Shown here piece after piece: positions 1 to 12,004 of a stretch of 64,000 nt of DNA. The notes beneath the pieces were generated by a model that was not told the origin of the DNA, did no database searches, and saw only the letters and a list, made by a program, of their open reading frames with translations. This stretch comes from Schizophyllum amplum. Lineage: Eukaryota > Basidiomycota > Agaricomycetes > Agaricales > Schizophyllaceae. Position numbers and translations under genes: made by a program. The DNA lies in the NCBI GenBank assembly GCA_007026445.1, contig VDMD01000020.1:124001-188000 (forward strand), written 5' to 3'. Numbering within the stretch: the stretch's first letter is position 1; every line of letters starts with the position of its first letter.

Positions 1-1
1 G

Positions 2-219
2 ACACGCAAGGTTTCCTGGATTGTCCTGACTTCGCCGAGGAGGCGGGCGTACTTCCCGCGCAAGGAACTTGACGCCATGGAGGAAGGCTTCTCGCCAATA
101 TCACTGCCTGAGCGTGAATCTGACAAGGAGGTGAAGCGCGAACTAGAGAGCAAGGGTGCGTGGCCTCTATATATTCTAGCATAACACGATGACTTACGCG
201 CGTCGCAGGTGTTACTTAA
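2..219 (+). CDS. Small lineage-specific protein, copy 1 (3' part only)
   Basis: This is the 3' end of a gene that starts before the window. The visible frame reads SWIVLTSPRRRAYF, then an acidic/basic tail ending ELESKG, a 53 nt intron (156-208, GTGCGT...GTCGCAG) and a very short last exon coding V-T-stop. It is clearly homologous to the complete gene just downstream (750-1225): SWI-x2-TSPRxR, the ELxxM block and the ERExD..REL tail align without gaps, and the intron sits at the same codon. I do not recognise the family. The two genes appear to be a tandem duplication. No signal peptide or membrane segment is visible in this part. Confidence 0.6.
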
Positions 220-749
220 GCTTGGGGAATTTCTAACCATATTCATCCCCCCAAAGATGTGATCATTGTTGCCTACAAGATACTCAGTCCTTAAGTACTT
301 TGTGCTCCCATTTCCTTGCTTGCATCGTCTCCTTACATACAACGGTCTTCACAATTGAACTCCATGATCAGTCGTCTTCGCAAAGTTCCTCTTCTTGCAA
401 GCTTCTTGCATTGTTCGCCTTGATCAAAGCATCAGGCAAGCCGCCACTCGTCTAGCTGCCTGAGGTTTTCCACGATCCCAGCTTGCCCATATCCCTACTT
501 ATCTCCTTCACAGTAATCGACGCACTCAGCGGCTCAAGCGCTCAGGGCTGCCAGCGTCTACAGACCCGGAATTGCCCGGGCAGCCTGTTGCGTGCATACC
601 ACGAGGACCTCGGCCTACCTGTGCTTGCCCTGTGCGACACCTTCTTCGCTGTCATCACCTTTGCGTCGATTCATCCATCATCCATCATCGAGTGAGCAGT
701 GTCCCACTACTGTAAGCTCGCTGCACCTTGCATTCAAAGCCGTTGCAGC

Positions 750-1225
750 ATGGCCTCTGACACGGAATCCGTCACCCGACTTATTCGCGCCGGGTACCGT
801 ATTCCGCATGAAGTCGCATTTGAATGGGCGACTCGCATCGCGAAAGCTAGAGAGCTGCCAGCGCCCTCTTCCCTCGACGACGACGGGAGGATCTGGATGC
901 ACATTGAGGACGCCTTGATGGACTACGACTTTGACATCATGGCGGTCTCGGACTCCAACGCGCCTCCACATGAACACTCTTGGATCTTGGGTACTTCGCC
1001 TAGGCAGCGGGTAGACTTCTCGCCCCAGGAACTGGAGGGCATGAAGTTCGCCTGGGATTCGCCGGTACAGCTGCCTGAGCAGGAAGCTGACAGGGAATTG
1101 CAGAGGCAACTCGAGAGGAATGGTGCGCGACCTCCATATATTGCAGCATATAACGATGACTTACGCATCTCGTAGGCGTTAAGCTAGGGGAATTTCGAAC
1201 CGTACTTTGGCCGATGGATATGTAA
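750..1225 (+). CDS. Small lineage-specific protein, copy 2 (complete)
   Basis: A protein of about 140 residues starting MASDTESVTRLIRAGYRIP. The ATG at 750 is preferred over an in-frame one at 699 because the conserved-looking acidic/aromatic text begins there. Exon 1 ends at 1122; the intron 1123-1175 (GTGCGCG...TCTCGTAG) joins to GVKLGEF and a stop at 1223-1225. The protein is hydrophilic, with no signal peptide or membrane helix, and carries the TSPRxR and PEQEADREL segments shared with the truncated copy upstream. No function can be assigned. The two copies differ in their last exon: this one continues for about 16 codons where copy 1 stops after three. Confidence 0.6.
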
Positions 1226-1688
1226 CTTGTACCCTCGAATTGCTCTCCGCCTCAGACTTGCATGCCCATCTCTGTTGAATGCATAAGATACATTGCTCTC
1301 TACAATTATATATCTTCACAAAGGAACATCATGCTTATTCTCGCATTATGCGCCGCCTCGGCGTGTTCAGCCCGATCAGTTGTGCTTGAACTTGTTTTGC
1401 ACGCCCGAGTCGATGGCCAATGAATATTTGAATCCTCGCGTGGATGGTTTGGTGGCGCTCTTCCATACCCAGACCAGACCCAGACTGGCCTTATTCAAGC
1501 CTTATTGCTTCTAAGTAGGTCGTGCCCCACTGACCCGTCACAACGTCAATCCGAGAAGAGTCTGACTTGAGAATACCAGCGAGGAGAACATGCCCCAAGG
1601 CTCAACGTACAACCGCACTCATTTGGGGCATAGCGTCGTACAATGTAGTATCATAGTAGTAAGACTGGGTCAAGTCATCTGTCAAATT
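1226..1688. other. Convergent intergenic spacer
   Basis: This 463 bp lies between the stop of the small lineage-specific gene (plus) and the stop of NOP4 (minus). It should hold both 3' untranslated regions. I see no coding frame, repeat or RNA gene in it. Confidence 0.5.
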
Positions 1689-4600
1689 TCACGCCTTGCT
1701 TCCCTTATTTTTCCTCTCCTTCCGCTTCCTCCCAATCACAGAGCCTATGGGATTCGCCACCTTTTGAGGCGTGTTTTCCGAAGGCGTCGTCGCACCTTCG
1801 GTCGCGCGTGCCTTCTTGCGAGGCGTGTCGTCGACGTCGCCAGTCGCGCTCTTAGTGGGATCAGACTTGACATCGCTCTTCGAGTCCCGCCTGTCGCGCT
1901 TCCCGCCCTTCCTGACCTTCGTGTCGTCCTCGTCGGTGGTCCTGCGACGCTTCGACGGGCGATCTGAATCGTCGGACTTGTACTTCCGTCGCTTGTCATC
2001 GACACCGTCTTTTCCGCCAGCCGTTGTCTGCAACACCATGAGTATCGAGCTCCCAACAAAGCAGATAACAGACTCACCCTCTCCTGCCGGCGCTTCACCA
2101 CCTGCACGTTCTCGATCGAGAACTCGACGATGAGCGACCCGCGCGCCTTCTGCGCCGCCGACCCCGTCTGCAGCTCGTCGTTCAACCGCTTCAACCGCGT
2201 GTCGTCCCGCTCGCCCGCGGGCTTCTTGCGCTCCGCGTTCGCTAGGTCGCGCACCTCCTCCAGCCACCATGTGCGCCACAGTGGCGCGAGCTCGCTGTTG
2301 TTGTTCGCCCAGCGCAGGACGCGGAGCGCGTCCGCATGCGTAGACATCTCGATGAAGCCGTATCCCTTGCTGCGTGCACGCCCTGTGACCGCGTCGACGC
2401 GCTCGGCTTGACGAATGACCTTGGTCTGCCGAACGCGCTGCGGCTTGCCGAACTTTCGCTTCTTCCCTGCGCTCGCGTCGGCGGCGTCTGCGTCCGCGTG
2501 CTCGTCGCGCTGCTCAAGCTCGTCGGCGGACAGCGGCGCGCGCCCGCCGGCTTTGACCTCGTCATTGAAGGCGTGCACGCATGCATGGCGAGGCGCTTCA
2601 GCATGCGCTCCGTCGCAAACAGCGGCAGCTGGCGGATGCTCAGCCGCGTGCGCGAGATATATAGCGAAGGGTTCGCCTGCAGAAGCTTTCTCCGCGCGTT
2701 GTACGAGTTCGCGCGCCGCTCAACGTCGCGGGGGCGAGCGAGGCGGCCGCGGGGAGCTGGGGAGGATGACGCCCTCGCGGAGGAGGTAGGCGTTGCGCTT
2801 GTCGGCCTTCTCGCGCCGCTTGAGGCCCTCGTCGCGGAGTTTGTCGGCGGTGTCGCGGGTGACGGCGCGTACGACGTCGAGGGTGCGGCCGTGGAGGACG
2901 AGGCTCTGGGCAAGGGAGGAGGACGGGTCGGGCGTGAGGAGGGATGGCATGGAGAACGGGTTGGGCTTCAAGGCCTGGGGCAGCGTAAGCAGTAGCGGGG
3001 AGCAGTGAGTGGAAAGACTTACGGGCTGGGCGCCAGTGGTCTCGGCGCGGAGGATGTCGCTCTGCTCGATGACCTTGTCGGCGTCCTCCTTGTTCCAGAA
3101 GCAGGCGAAACCGGTGCCGCGGCTGCGACCTGTCTCCGGGTCCATTGTGATGCGAGCATATCGCAAAGATCCAAAAGCGCGGAATCTGAAGACGGTGAGA
3201 TATTGCCATGCGAGAGCAACAAACTGAGCTTACAGTGTCCGCATATCATCCTCGGTGGCATCGTACGGCACGTTGCGGACAAACAGTGTTGTACCGATGT
3301 CGGTGGCAGGCAGGGTAGGCTTGACGGGAACTTCCTCGTCCCCTTCGGCGTGGTCGGCGTCACTATCATCTTCAGACTCATCGTCGTCTCTGTCGTGTAC
3401 CCCAAGGTGCGAATCGCTGTCTTCATCGTCGGAGTCAGAGTCGGAGTCAGAACCGCTGGCACTCTTCTCGTCCTCCCCTAGCTTTGCCTTCTCCTCTTCC
3501 CAGCGGTCCTTGCTCAGCGCCCAATCGACGGCAATGACGCGCTCCTTCTTCTTCGAGGACAAAGCGTGGTCGGCTTCGACGTTCTCCTCCTCCATCTCCA
3601 CGTCTTCGTCCTCTTCGCCATCCTCCTCGGGAGCCTCCGCCGCCTTCGACTTCTTCTCCAGCCGAATATCCTTCTTCCTCTTCTGCTTCTTCATCGCCAG
3701 CTCCTCCGCAATCCCCGCCGTCACCTTCATCCCATTGCACTGCTCGATCGCGCGCTCCGCGTCCTTCTTGCTCACCATCCACACGAACGCAAAACCCTTT
3801 TTGCCTTCAGGGATAGTGACGGTATGGATGGGACCATGGGGCAGGAAAATCGCGCGGAGATCCTGCTCCGTGATGTCGAACGGCAGATTGCGCACGATGA
3901 GGCGGCTAGCGTGTGTGGGCGCGGCTGGTTGGTCCTTCCCAGGCTTGACGGGCTTCGCGAGAAGGGAGTCGAGGCGTTTTTTTAGGGTGACGGAGAGTAG
4001 GCTGCCCTTGAAGACGTGCGCGTGCAGCTTGGAGACCGCCTTCGTGGCCTTGGCAGCGTTGATGAAGCTGCATGGGCTGCATAAAGAGGTCAGAACGTGC
4101 GTCCTACGGGAAGTTACTGCGAACGCACCTGTAGACTTGTCTTCCTTCCCCTCGACCATGGCAGGCCATTGCACGCTCTCCGCGCCTTCGTACTTGCGGA
4201 CCTTCTTCCAGAGGGTTTTCTGATCGATGGAGGGGGGCAGGCCGGATATGACGATGGTGCGGATGGCATTGGGGTCTTGGTCGGCGCGAGCGTGCTGAGG
4301 TTTGGGTGGTCGTGTCCTGGGCTTGTCCGGCTTGTCTACCGCATCGCTGGACTTGGTATCATCCTTGTCCTTCTCCTGGTGCTGTGACAAACGATAAGGC
4401 ATGGTTGCATTGCGATGTACAACGGCTATGTACCTTCTTCGTGCCCGCCCACTCGACGCGCAGGTTGCGGCTGTTCAGCTTGATCCCCTCCAGCGCGATC
4501 TTGTCGTAAGCCAGCTGCGCATCCTCCTTGATTGCGTACGCAACATATCCGACGCCCTTGGACACACCCGTGCCCTGCTGGGTTACGACGAACGCGGAGC

Positions 4601-4760
4601 GGACTGGGGCAATGTCTGAGAAGAGGGTCTGTAGGTCGACAGATGTGGCGGTATACGGAAGATTGGAGACAAAGAGAGTGCTCTTGCTGGGGCCTTTGTC
4701 GTCTGTTTGGCCGTCCAGCTCGCCACCGTCGCGTTCCTTGCGCTTGCCGAGGGTCGACAT
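1689..4760 (-). CDS. NOP4: Nop4/RBM28-type nucleolar RNA-binding protein with multiple RRMs
   Basis: The protein starts MSTLGKRKERDGG and runs directly into RRM1 (STLFVSNLPYTATSVDLQTLF ... GVGYVAYA). RRM2 follows (RTIVISGLPPSIDQKTLWKK) with a linker, then RRM3 (SRLIVRNLPFDITEQDLRAIF ... KGFAFVWM), a long acidic Asp/Glu/Ser tract, RRM4 (TTLFVRNVPYDATEDDMRTL, RNP1 GTGFACFWN) and a degenerate C-terminal RRM-like segment (RSKGYGFIEMSTHADAL). The tail is very basic (Lys/Arg-rich, GRKRKERKNKGSKA at the stop), as expected of a nucleolar protein. This order matches Nop4/RBM28, needed for 27S pre-rRNA processing and 60S subunit assembly. Mrd1, another multi-RRM nucleolar factor, is less likely because of the LIVEFSIENVQVVKRRQER block. 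Several short introns are present; one (2975-3022) is 48 nt and stop-free. The start lies 137 bp from the divergent transcription-factor gene. Confidence 0.88.
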
Positions 4761-4897
4761 GATGGAGGTGATCAGCTTGAGCGAAAAAATGGCCGGGAAT
4801 CAAAGTCCGGGAGGTCCGGTCCGAGTTCCCCATGGACGTACAATCACGACGGGCGCTTGATTTCGTCTTCAAGTTCAACTTGCTCGTGGCGATCATC
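4761..4897. promoter_or_regulatory. Bidirectional promoter NOP4 / Zn2Cys6 factor 1
   Basis: Only 137 bp separate the two divergent ATGs (4760 minus, 4898 plus), so both promoters and both 5' leaders must fit here. An 11-mer AAGTTCAACTT lies at 4871-4881 and recurs exactly upstream of the makorin-like gene. No clear TATA box is visible. Confidence 0.6.
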
Positions 4898-7800
4898 ATG
4901 TCCTCCAGAGCGACGTTCCAGACGACGGCCAGGATGAACATGATGTCCTGCGCAGAATGCAAGCGCTCCAAGATCAAATGTGACCGGTAGGTGTCCTCGT
5001 CCCGTCCACGCCTGTGAGACCGACGTTCCTCCCAGCAACGTTCCCTGTCAGTCCTGTGTAAGGTGCGCATTCGACCAGTTTCCACCCATTCTGAAATACT
5101 GACTGAAATTCCTCTGCTAGACGCGGGTGCGCCAACGTCTGTCCCAATGGTACCATTCTCTTCATCATCTCCGCCGAGCTCTCACACCGTCTCTGCAGGC
5201 ACCATGGCAGTCACCAAAGCCAACAAGTGCGGTATTGCACGTCCGATGGGCGGGTACATACATCCTGACCTGCTCCACAGGTCCTTGAAGATGCAATCTC
5301 AGAAGTTCACCGCTCGCGTGAAAACGCTCGAGGATCGCGTCAAAGAGCTTGAAGCCGCTCTCGTCGAAGCCCACGGCAGCCCCGATCACCCCCTCCTAGT
5401 CGACCACGACGAGATCGAGAAGGACGTGAACGATCTGAACGACGGCATAGGAGCACTCGTCGTGAGCGCGGACGGGCGTACCCGCTACCAGGGGGAGGGC
5501 GCCGCAAGCGAGGTGCGCTACTATCCCGTCACCGCGAGACAACGCTGACTGCACAACCGCAGTATCTCCTCGACATGATCATCCGCGAAGAGGGCGGCAA
5601 CGAGCCCGGCCCCGCAGAACTCTGCCTCCCCTCCGAGATCCTCGACCTCGTCAACGCCTTCCCTTTCGGCCAGAAGCAGACCACGCTGACAAAGTCCATC
5701 TTCGCCCCCTACATGCCCGCCCGCGAGCGCACCTTGCAGCTCACCCACCTCTACTTCAAGCACATCGGATGGCTGTGAGTGCCTCAGCTGCTGCCCATCG
5801 TCTTCCCACCCCGCCGTCCTCATCAATGTTAACCACCCTCACCCTCCGCAGCTACGAACCCATCACCGAATCCGACCTCATGTCCAGCATCATCGAACCC
5901 CTCTACTTCCCGGGCCGCGACGCTATAGACGTTTACGCCATCTCTTCCCACCGCCTCTCCGTCCTCTTCTTCATCCTCACCTGCGGCCTCCTCCACGAGA
6001 CCGGCGAGCCCGACGCGCCCTTCCTCGCCGCGCAGTACCAGGCATTGGGCCGCGCCGCCCTCGCGCTGGAACCCGTTCTGTGGGACGTGTCCTGTGCGAC
6101 GGTGCAGGCGCTACTCTTGTTGATCACCCTGTTGGACGCGAATGATAGGAAGAGCAATGAGGAGCGCTGGATGTTGGTGGGGGTGTGTGCGAGAGCTGTG
6201 CCGGTGGTGAGTGTGTCCGGTCTCCCAGTATGAGTTACTGAAGATCCATCCAGATGGGACTCCGTAGGTGCAGTCTGACTGCGTGAGCGATGCAGAACTG
6301 ACAGAGCACGCCAGAACGTGACGGTGGCCTTTGGGGTTTCGACGCACAAGAGCTGGAGCGGCGGCGGCGGGTGTTCTGGGAGCTGTATACATTGGACGGG
6401 TGCACTGTGAGAGTCGCTATGCTTTGTCTTTTGACGTTTCTATGCTTTGTCTCTCGACTCCCGAGCTCTCTGAACCTCCCAAGCTTTCTGAACTATAAGT
6501 CGATCCGCGAGCTCACACTTAAGTAGAGCATCACAAACGGCCGCCCACCGGCGCTCATGCTACAACAGACTGACACGCGCTTCCCTGTCGAATATAAAGC
6601 GGACGAGTTGGATAAGATGTCCTGTGAGTGCTCATATCCTCACATCCGAGCGAGCAAGCGAGGCTGACTTGTACTTCCCTTACCCTGGCTCTCTCGTTGC
6701 GTCCCTCCGCCTGTTCCCCCCAACATCCTACCCGCAATCCAAACCCCATCCATCCGCCTGCTCCCTCAACAACCCGAACCCTAAACCCTTCCCCATCCAT
6801 CTCCCTCTTTCAACCACCCAAAACAACCCAAACCCAAACCCCTTCCCGACCATGCCCCTATTGATCCCCCTCTTCCAACCACTCAGTCCACGACTGGATG
6901 CACCGCTTCTCCGCCTGCTGCCTCAGCTCCATCGTCCGGCACGCCTTTTGCACGCGCGGCACGACATATCGCATGCTGCTCGAGCTAGACCGCAAGATCC
7001 GCACGTTCCCCGTGCCCGCGAGCTTGCAGCCGCCGCAGCGGATGGGGGACAGTCCGCGGCCGGCGGGAGGCGCTTCGGGGTCGACGGGGGCAGTCCGCAC
7101 TCAAGTGGGAGCTCGGCGGGGGGCGGCTCGCAATCGACCTCGAGCACTTCTCAGTCGGCCTCTGGTACCTCGCATTCGAATGGGGGGACCTCGCAGTCGG
7201 AACCCGACGCTTCACTGGATGCCAACGACGCGCTCGACGACATCGCTTGGTCGTCCGACCCGAGCTTGGCGATGCAGCAGTTTGCGGTTTTTAATGAGAA
7301 GGAAGCGAGTGAGTGTGATTTCTATGAAGCCAGCTGTTCCCGCTGTCCAGTGCCCTCGCCGCTGTCCACCGTTCACTGTTTCACTGCCGTCGCTATTCAC
7401 CGTCACCGTTGTCCTCTAAATTGACCTCCTCCTAGACCTCCTCTACCTACATCGCCGCCACTTCGGGAAACCCTTCGTCGGCAGCGATGGGATGCCCATA
7501 CACATTAAGTCGCTTGAGCAGGTGTTTGCGCACCCGTACGCGCCGTCTTTCTTGGCCACCTACCGCAGCGCCATACGACTTGTGCGCGGGCTGCGCAGTG
7601 TACGCGGTGCATCCGGAGATAACTGAGCGGCAATGGCATTTCTGGACGAGTGTGTTTTCGGCGTGTGTGAGTCTCTCGTTTCTTCTACCCGTAATCCGCT
7701 GCCGGCCAGTGTATGCGGCTGGAGGGTAGCGCGAACAACCGCAGGCTCAATGTGAACACGGCTAACCCGCTCCGTAGTTGGTCCTCGGCGCCACATGTAT

Positions 7801-8554
7801 ACATGCCGGCGACACCCCCTTCTCTACGGACGCCTTAGTAGAACTGGAAGCCGCCGTCACGTTCTTCGAGCGCGGCTCTCGGCGCTGTCGACATGCGGGA
7901 ACCATGGTGCGTGTACGGGGGAGCAGGGATACCACGACATACTCACCTCGACCCCAGCCCTCGCTGCAGCGTCTCCTTCGCCAGTCGCGCATCACCGTTA
8001 AGGGCAAGATGCCCCCGAACTACGGCGACATATCCAATGCGCGCGGCACAGACCGCGAAATCTGCCTCCTCGCCTGCCCGCAGAAGTGGTTTCTCAAGAC
8101 AGCTGCGGCGCCCACGACGGTTTCTGCGAACGCGCTACGTGTAGGGCAGCAGGACGTGACTATGGGCACGCCGGATCTTGGCACCATGGGTGGCCGTTGG
8201 GCGCTGTATCCCGACATGGGCGGCAACGGCGATATGGCTATGTCTAACGGTGGCATCCCGCACGGGAGCTGGTCTACGGCGGGCCAGGTGCCGCTCCCCA
8301 ACGCGCCGACGAGCATGAACGATGGACTGGACATGTTCGGGTATGGCGAGCAGGGATACTCAGCGTCGCCCGATTACGTTCCTTTTGCAGCGGGGATGGT
8401 AGGCAACGGAGGTATGCAATGGACCAACGGGGCGGACCCTGCGTTAGATGCGCTGTTGCGGGATATGGGTGGAGTACCGCAACCGCAGGTGCCGTTGTGG
8501 GAAGCGCTTATGAAGGATCTGGGTTTGGCGCAAAACGGTATGACGCCGGGGTGA
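4898..8554 (+). CDS. Zn(II)2Cys6 transcription factor with fungal-specific middle homology domain (paralogue 1)
   Basis: The ATG at 4898 begins MSSRATFQTTARMN and leads into a complete binuclear zinc cluster once two short introns are removed: CAECKRSKIKCDR joined to NVPCQSCVRRGCANVCPNG. A basic/coiled-coil stretch follows (SLKMQSQKFTARVKTLEDRV), then the fungal_trans region with FPFGQKQ, SSIIEPLYFP, HRLSVLF, ATVQALLLL and the diagnostic RRRRVFWELYTLDGC. After a Ser-rich linker come the FxxTYRSAxRLVRGLR and FFERGSRRCRHAGTM blocks. The Gly/Met-rich C-terminus ends LGLAQNGMTPG. The gene has many introns, including a stop-free 51 nt one (7907-7957). It is predicted to be a nuclear DNA-binding regulator; its target is unknown. 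It is related to the next gene in sequence and domain order. Confidence 0.85.
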
Positions 8555-8947
8555 TCGTTTGCGTTTGTCCGTAGTGTCGTTGCATCGGAACATTCAGAGA
8601 GTACTTGGACAGAGATTAATGACAATGCACATTTCAGATTGTCACACAACGCCCCGTCCAGTCATACAACACGCACTATAGTAACGTACACCAGTACAGA
8701 TTCACAGATATGAGAGCTGTAAGACAGAGTCATACCTTTCAGTAAACAGAAGCCACTAGCGAGTGACTAGCGAATAACCGCGCGTACTACCGATATCCGT
8801 ATTACTATTACTTTAGTTGTCAAGACAATGGACATCACGTGGTGTTTCGGACCGGATCTCCGACTCCGGCGCCTATTCACGGCATCTTCAAATTCACTTC
8901 CTTCGAACCATCATCCTCATTCCTTTCTGTGTACCCTATCTACCCGA

Positions 8948-11900
8948 ATGGCAACGCAGGCGTCCAAGCGTGCTCCAGTATCTTGCCAAGAGTGCCGACG
9001 CTCCAAAACGAAATGCAACAAGTAAGCCTCATCAACAATTTAGCTGGACCGGCCTCGTTCATGATACTCCCCAGAGTGTTCCCATGTGAATCTTGCATCA
9101 AGTACGTGGCCACATTCAGAGCAGACAGCGTCTAACAGACCAAGTTGATCAGGCGAGGACTCCAGGACATATGCCCTCAAGGTACGATCTTGCGACTAGA
9201 GGCATTGCAGCTTACGTATCCACCTTGCAGGAAGGGTTTCCACTGAGCGGACAGATATAAGCCAGTTCGTACTGCTTCATCATAGCTATGCTCATTGCTC
9301 ATCGCCTCGCTTGGCATCCAGGACATTACGGAGTGATGTGCGCAAAATGACGGCCGAAGCGGCCGCCCTTCGTGTCCGGGTACGCGAACTCGAGCGAGCG
9401 CTAGGCGATGCAGGTGTAGGCGTCCCCGTCACGTCAGACAATGTTTTCGGTCGTACGGATGAATGCTGGTGGCTCGCAAATGCAATCGGGTCGCTCGCGA
9501 TAGTCGATGAAGGCGAAGGGCGTGACGTTGCGGTGAGTACATCTGTACTCATGCTCCATTTGCTTTGCCCGTTTGCCGAAACACATATACTCATGGCCTG
9601 AATACGCAGCACGTCGACACGAAACCCGAAGAAGTCATCAAGGCAGCGCCCGATCCACTCTTGAGATTGGCTACATGGGATGCTACCGTCCCGCCTCAGA
9701 TATTCGAGCTCACTCGAACGTTTCCATTCGGACCTTGCGGGACACGCCCTTCCGTCGATATATTCAGGCCTTTCATGCCTTCACTCGAGGAAGCCTTGGC
9801 GTTGACCCGCGCATTCTACGATGGAGCGGCGCTTTTGTACGTTGTGGCGTACACCATTCCGTATGACGCTCACGTCCCACAAAGCTTTAACCCAGTACCC
9901 GAGACAGTCTTCATGTCGGAGATCATCGAACCCATCTACCTGTCCGGCGCCGCCCCCGATCCAGCGCTTGTACATCCACATCGGTTGTCTACGATGTTCA
10001 CAGTAATCTCCTTGGGCGCTTACTATCGACCGGATGATCCCATGAGGTTTCAACGACTTCACGTCTATCGTATGATGGCACGTGGCGCGTTCTCTCTGGA
10101 TGGTGTATTCAATGGTGCTAGCGCGGCTACCGTACAAGCGCTTCTGATGTTTATTGCATCCATGGCGTCGATGTTGATCATCTTGGATGATGAAAACAAG
10201 GATGAGACCACGTTGCTGCTTGGAATATGTACCAGGTTGGCGATTGCGGTGAGTGAATTTGTGAACTCCAATATCCTTCGCTGAACTGTGTGTATAGGGC
10301 GGCTTGCGTACGTGTAGTATACCAACAGGTGACGTTCGCTAATCATGACAATCAAGATCGGGACTGCTGTTCAACACAATTCACCATCGACGAGATCCAA
10401 AACAGACGATGGGCCTTCTGGGAGCTTTGCAACTACGAGAATATCAATGTACGCATGGGCGTGTTCGCTGACATATTTGGCTGATTTTCTCGTAGAGCAT
10501 GGTCATTGGTGTGCAGCCAACATTGCTGGATCAATGGATGGATGTTCCTTTCCCAGACGATCTCAACCCATATCTAACGGTGGAAGGAGAAGTAGAGATG
10601 GGATGTGAGTTACACTTGCCAGTACGACAGTCAGACAATAGTACTTATTGATCATGTCCGACCTATAGTTAACGCATGGAAGCATCACTTCACCCGGGAT
10701 TGCGATGCGCTCGCCTTACGCTTCATGTTCAGCAAGGTGAGTACTCGCTCAAATCTCTAGTGGCTTGCTTTACCAGCATAATGAAGGATTTGCCACCGTA
10801 TGCCGAGCTGCAGCGGGCTTCGGATGTTGTCGAGCACTATCCAGCTCCCTCGCACCTTTGTTTCCCGTACGGGAACCTGGAACGCATCACAGATCCCGTG
10901 TTCCCAGACGACGTGACCATGACTACCGACGTGTGGGAGGCGCAGAATCTAATCTGGGTCGCAGGCCATCATGCGAGCGGTATGCATCCATGCGATATAC
11001 CATTTGTCGTATCACTGAACTCACAAAGCGTGTGGCTATCTTCACCGGCGGTATTTATCGAAGCGCTGCGTGGAGACATCGCGGACCCTATGGAACATGA
11101 ATACGGTGACAGCATACGCGCGATCTACAACAGCTCGCGGAGAACTATATACACTATATCATGCATGCTGCATTTTCATGGTGTGCTAGCTCACAAGCGA
11201 TGGAAGTACTTTGCGAGCTATTACTTCGGTGCTGTGGTGCGTGTCATGCTGGACATACATCGAAAAGATGTCTCAACGTCGCACCTATAGACCAGCATGG
11301 CAATGATTATTTTGGAGAAGCCGCGGACATCGCTCGTTCCCGACCTGGTCCGGTGGTTGGAATACGCGATCCCGGTCTTCGTGCGCGCGACAGCGTCGTC
11401 AGAGTACCGGTTCTTGGATACCGTCGCAGTCAGTCTCGCCATTGTACCCGTTCTACGATATAGCAGCTGAAGTGGTTATTGCTTGCAGGTCGTCATGAGT
11501 CGTTTGCTCGGCCAAGTGCGCCGACGTGTGCGAGAACCGGGTGCACCGAGTCGAGGCGCGCGCGGCAGCGCGAAGGGCACAACGCGCAGTGCAAGTCGTA
11601 GCAGGAGAGGACGCTTGGCTGGCGGTGCTTCGACGACGGGCAGCCTTGGTGGTCGCCCGCATCGCAAAATCGTACCGCGTAGGCCGACCTACGGCTGTCT
11701 AGGTGACGAGGAGGTACAGATGTATGCGGCGCTTGAGCTGGAGTTGGAGCTGGGACGTGCGATGGGAGCACCAGATACAGGTGGGCAGGGAGGGAGCAAG
11801 AAGAGCCCAGTGGGGAGCGATGAAAGCGCGCAGTCGTCAGCTGGCGAGGTGCCAGACAACAGCATGCTCGACATATGGATGGATGCGATGGCTTCCGGAG

Positions 11901-12004
11901 TGCAAGAGAATGGGTCTGTCTCGTCAGACTGCTCTTCGCAGACACGGATGTTTGGCGCGTATACGACGGGCACACATTGGATGGAGCAACTGAATGGCTG
12001 GTGA
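8948..12004 (+). CDS. Zn(II)2Cys6 transcription factor (paralogue 2)
   Basis: The most likely start is the ATG at 8948 (MATQASKRAPVSCQECRR); an in-frame ATG at 8828 would add 40 residues. The zinc cluster is complete after splicing: CQECRRSKTKCNK + VFPCESC + IKRGLQDICPQ, with all six cysteines. A coiled-coil segment (LRSDVRKM...RVRELERAL) is followed by the fungal_trans region: FPFGPCGTRPSVDIFRPFMPS, MSEIIEPIYLSG, HRLSTMF, RRWAFWEL, FTRDCDALALRFMFSK, then RRTIYTISCMLHFHGVLAHKRWKYF. The C-terminus is basic then Ser/Gly-rich, ending WMEQLNGW. It matches paralogue 1 block by block, which suggests tandem duplication with strong divergence. A 48 nt stop-free intron is likely at 9837-9884. Target genes are unknown. 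Confidence 0.82.

Noticed and set aside
8828..8947. Alternative upstream ATG for the second Zn2Cys6 factor
   Set aside because: In frame, but the added 40 residues are Phe/Ser/Leu-rich and unlike the N-terminus of the paralogue; the ATG at 8948 is closer to the zinc cluster as usual.
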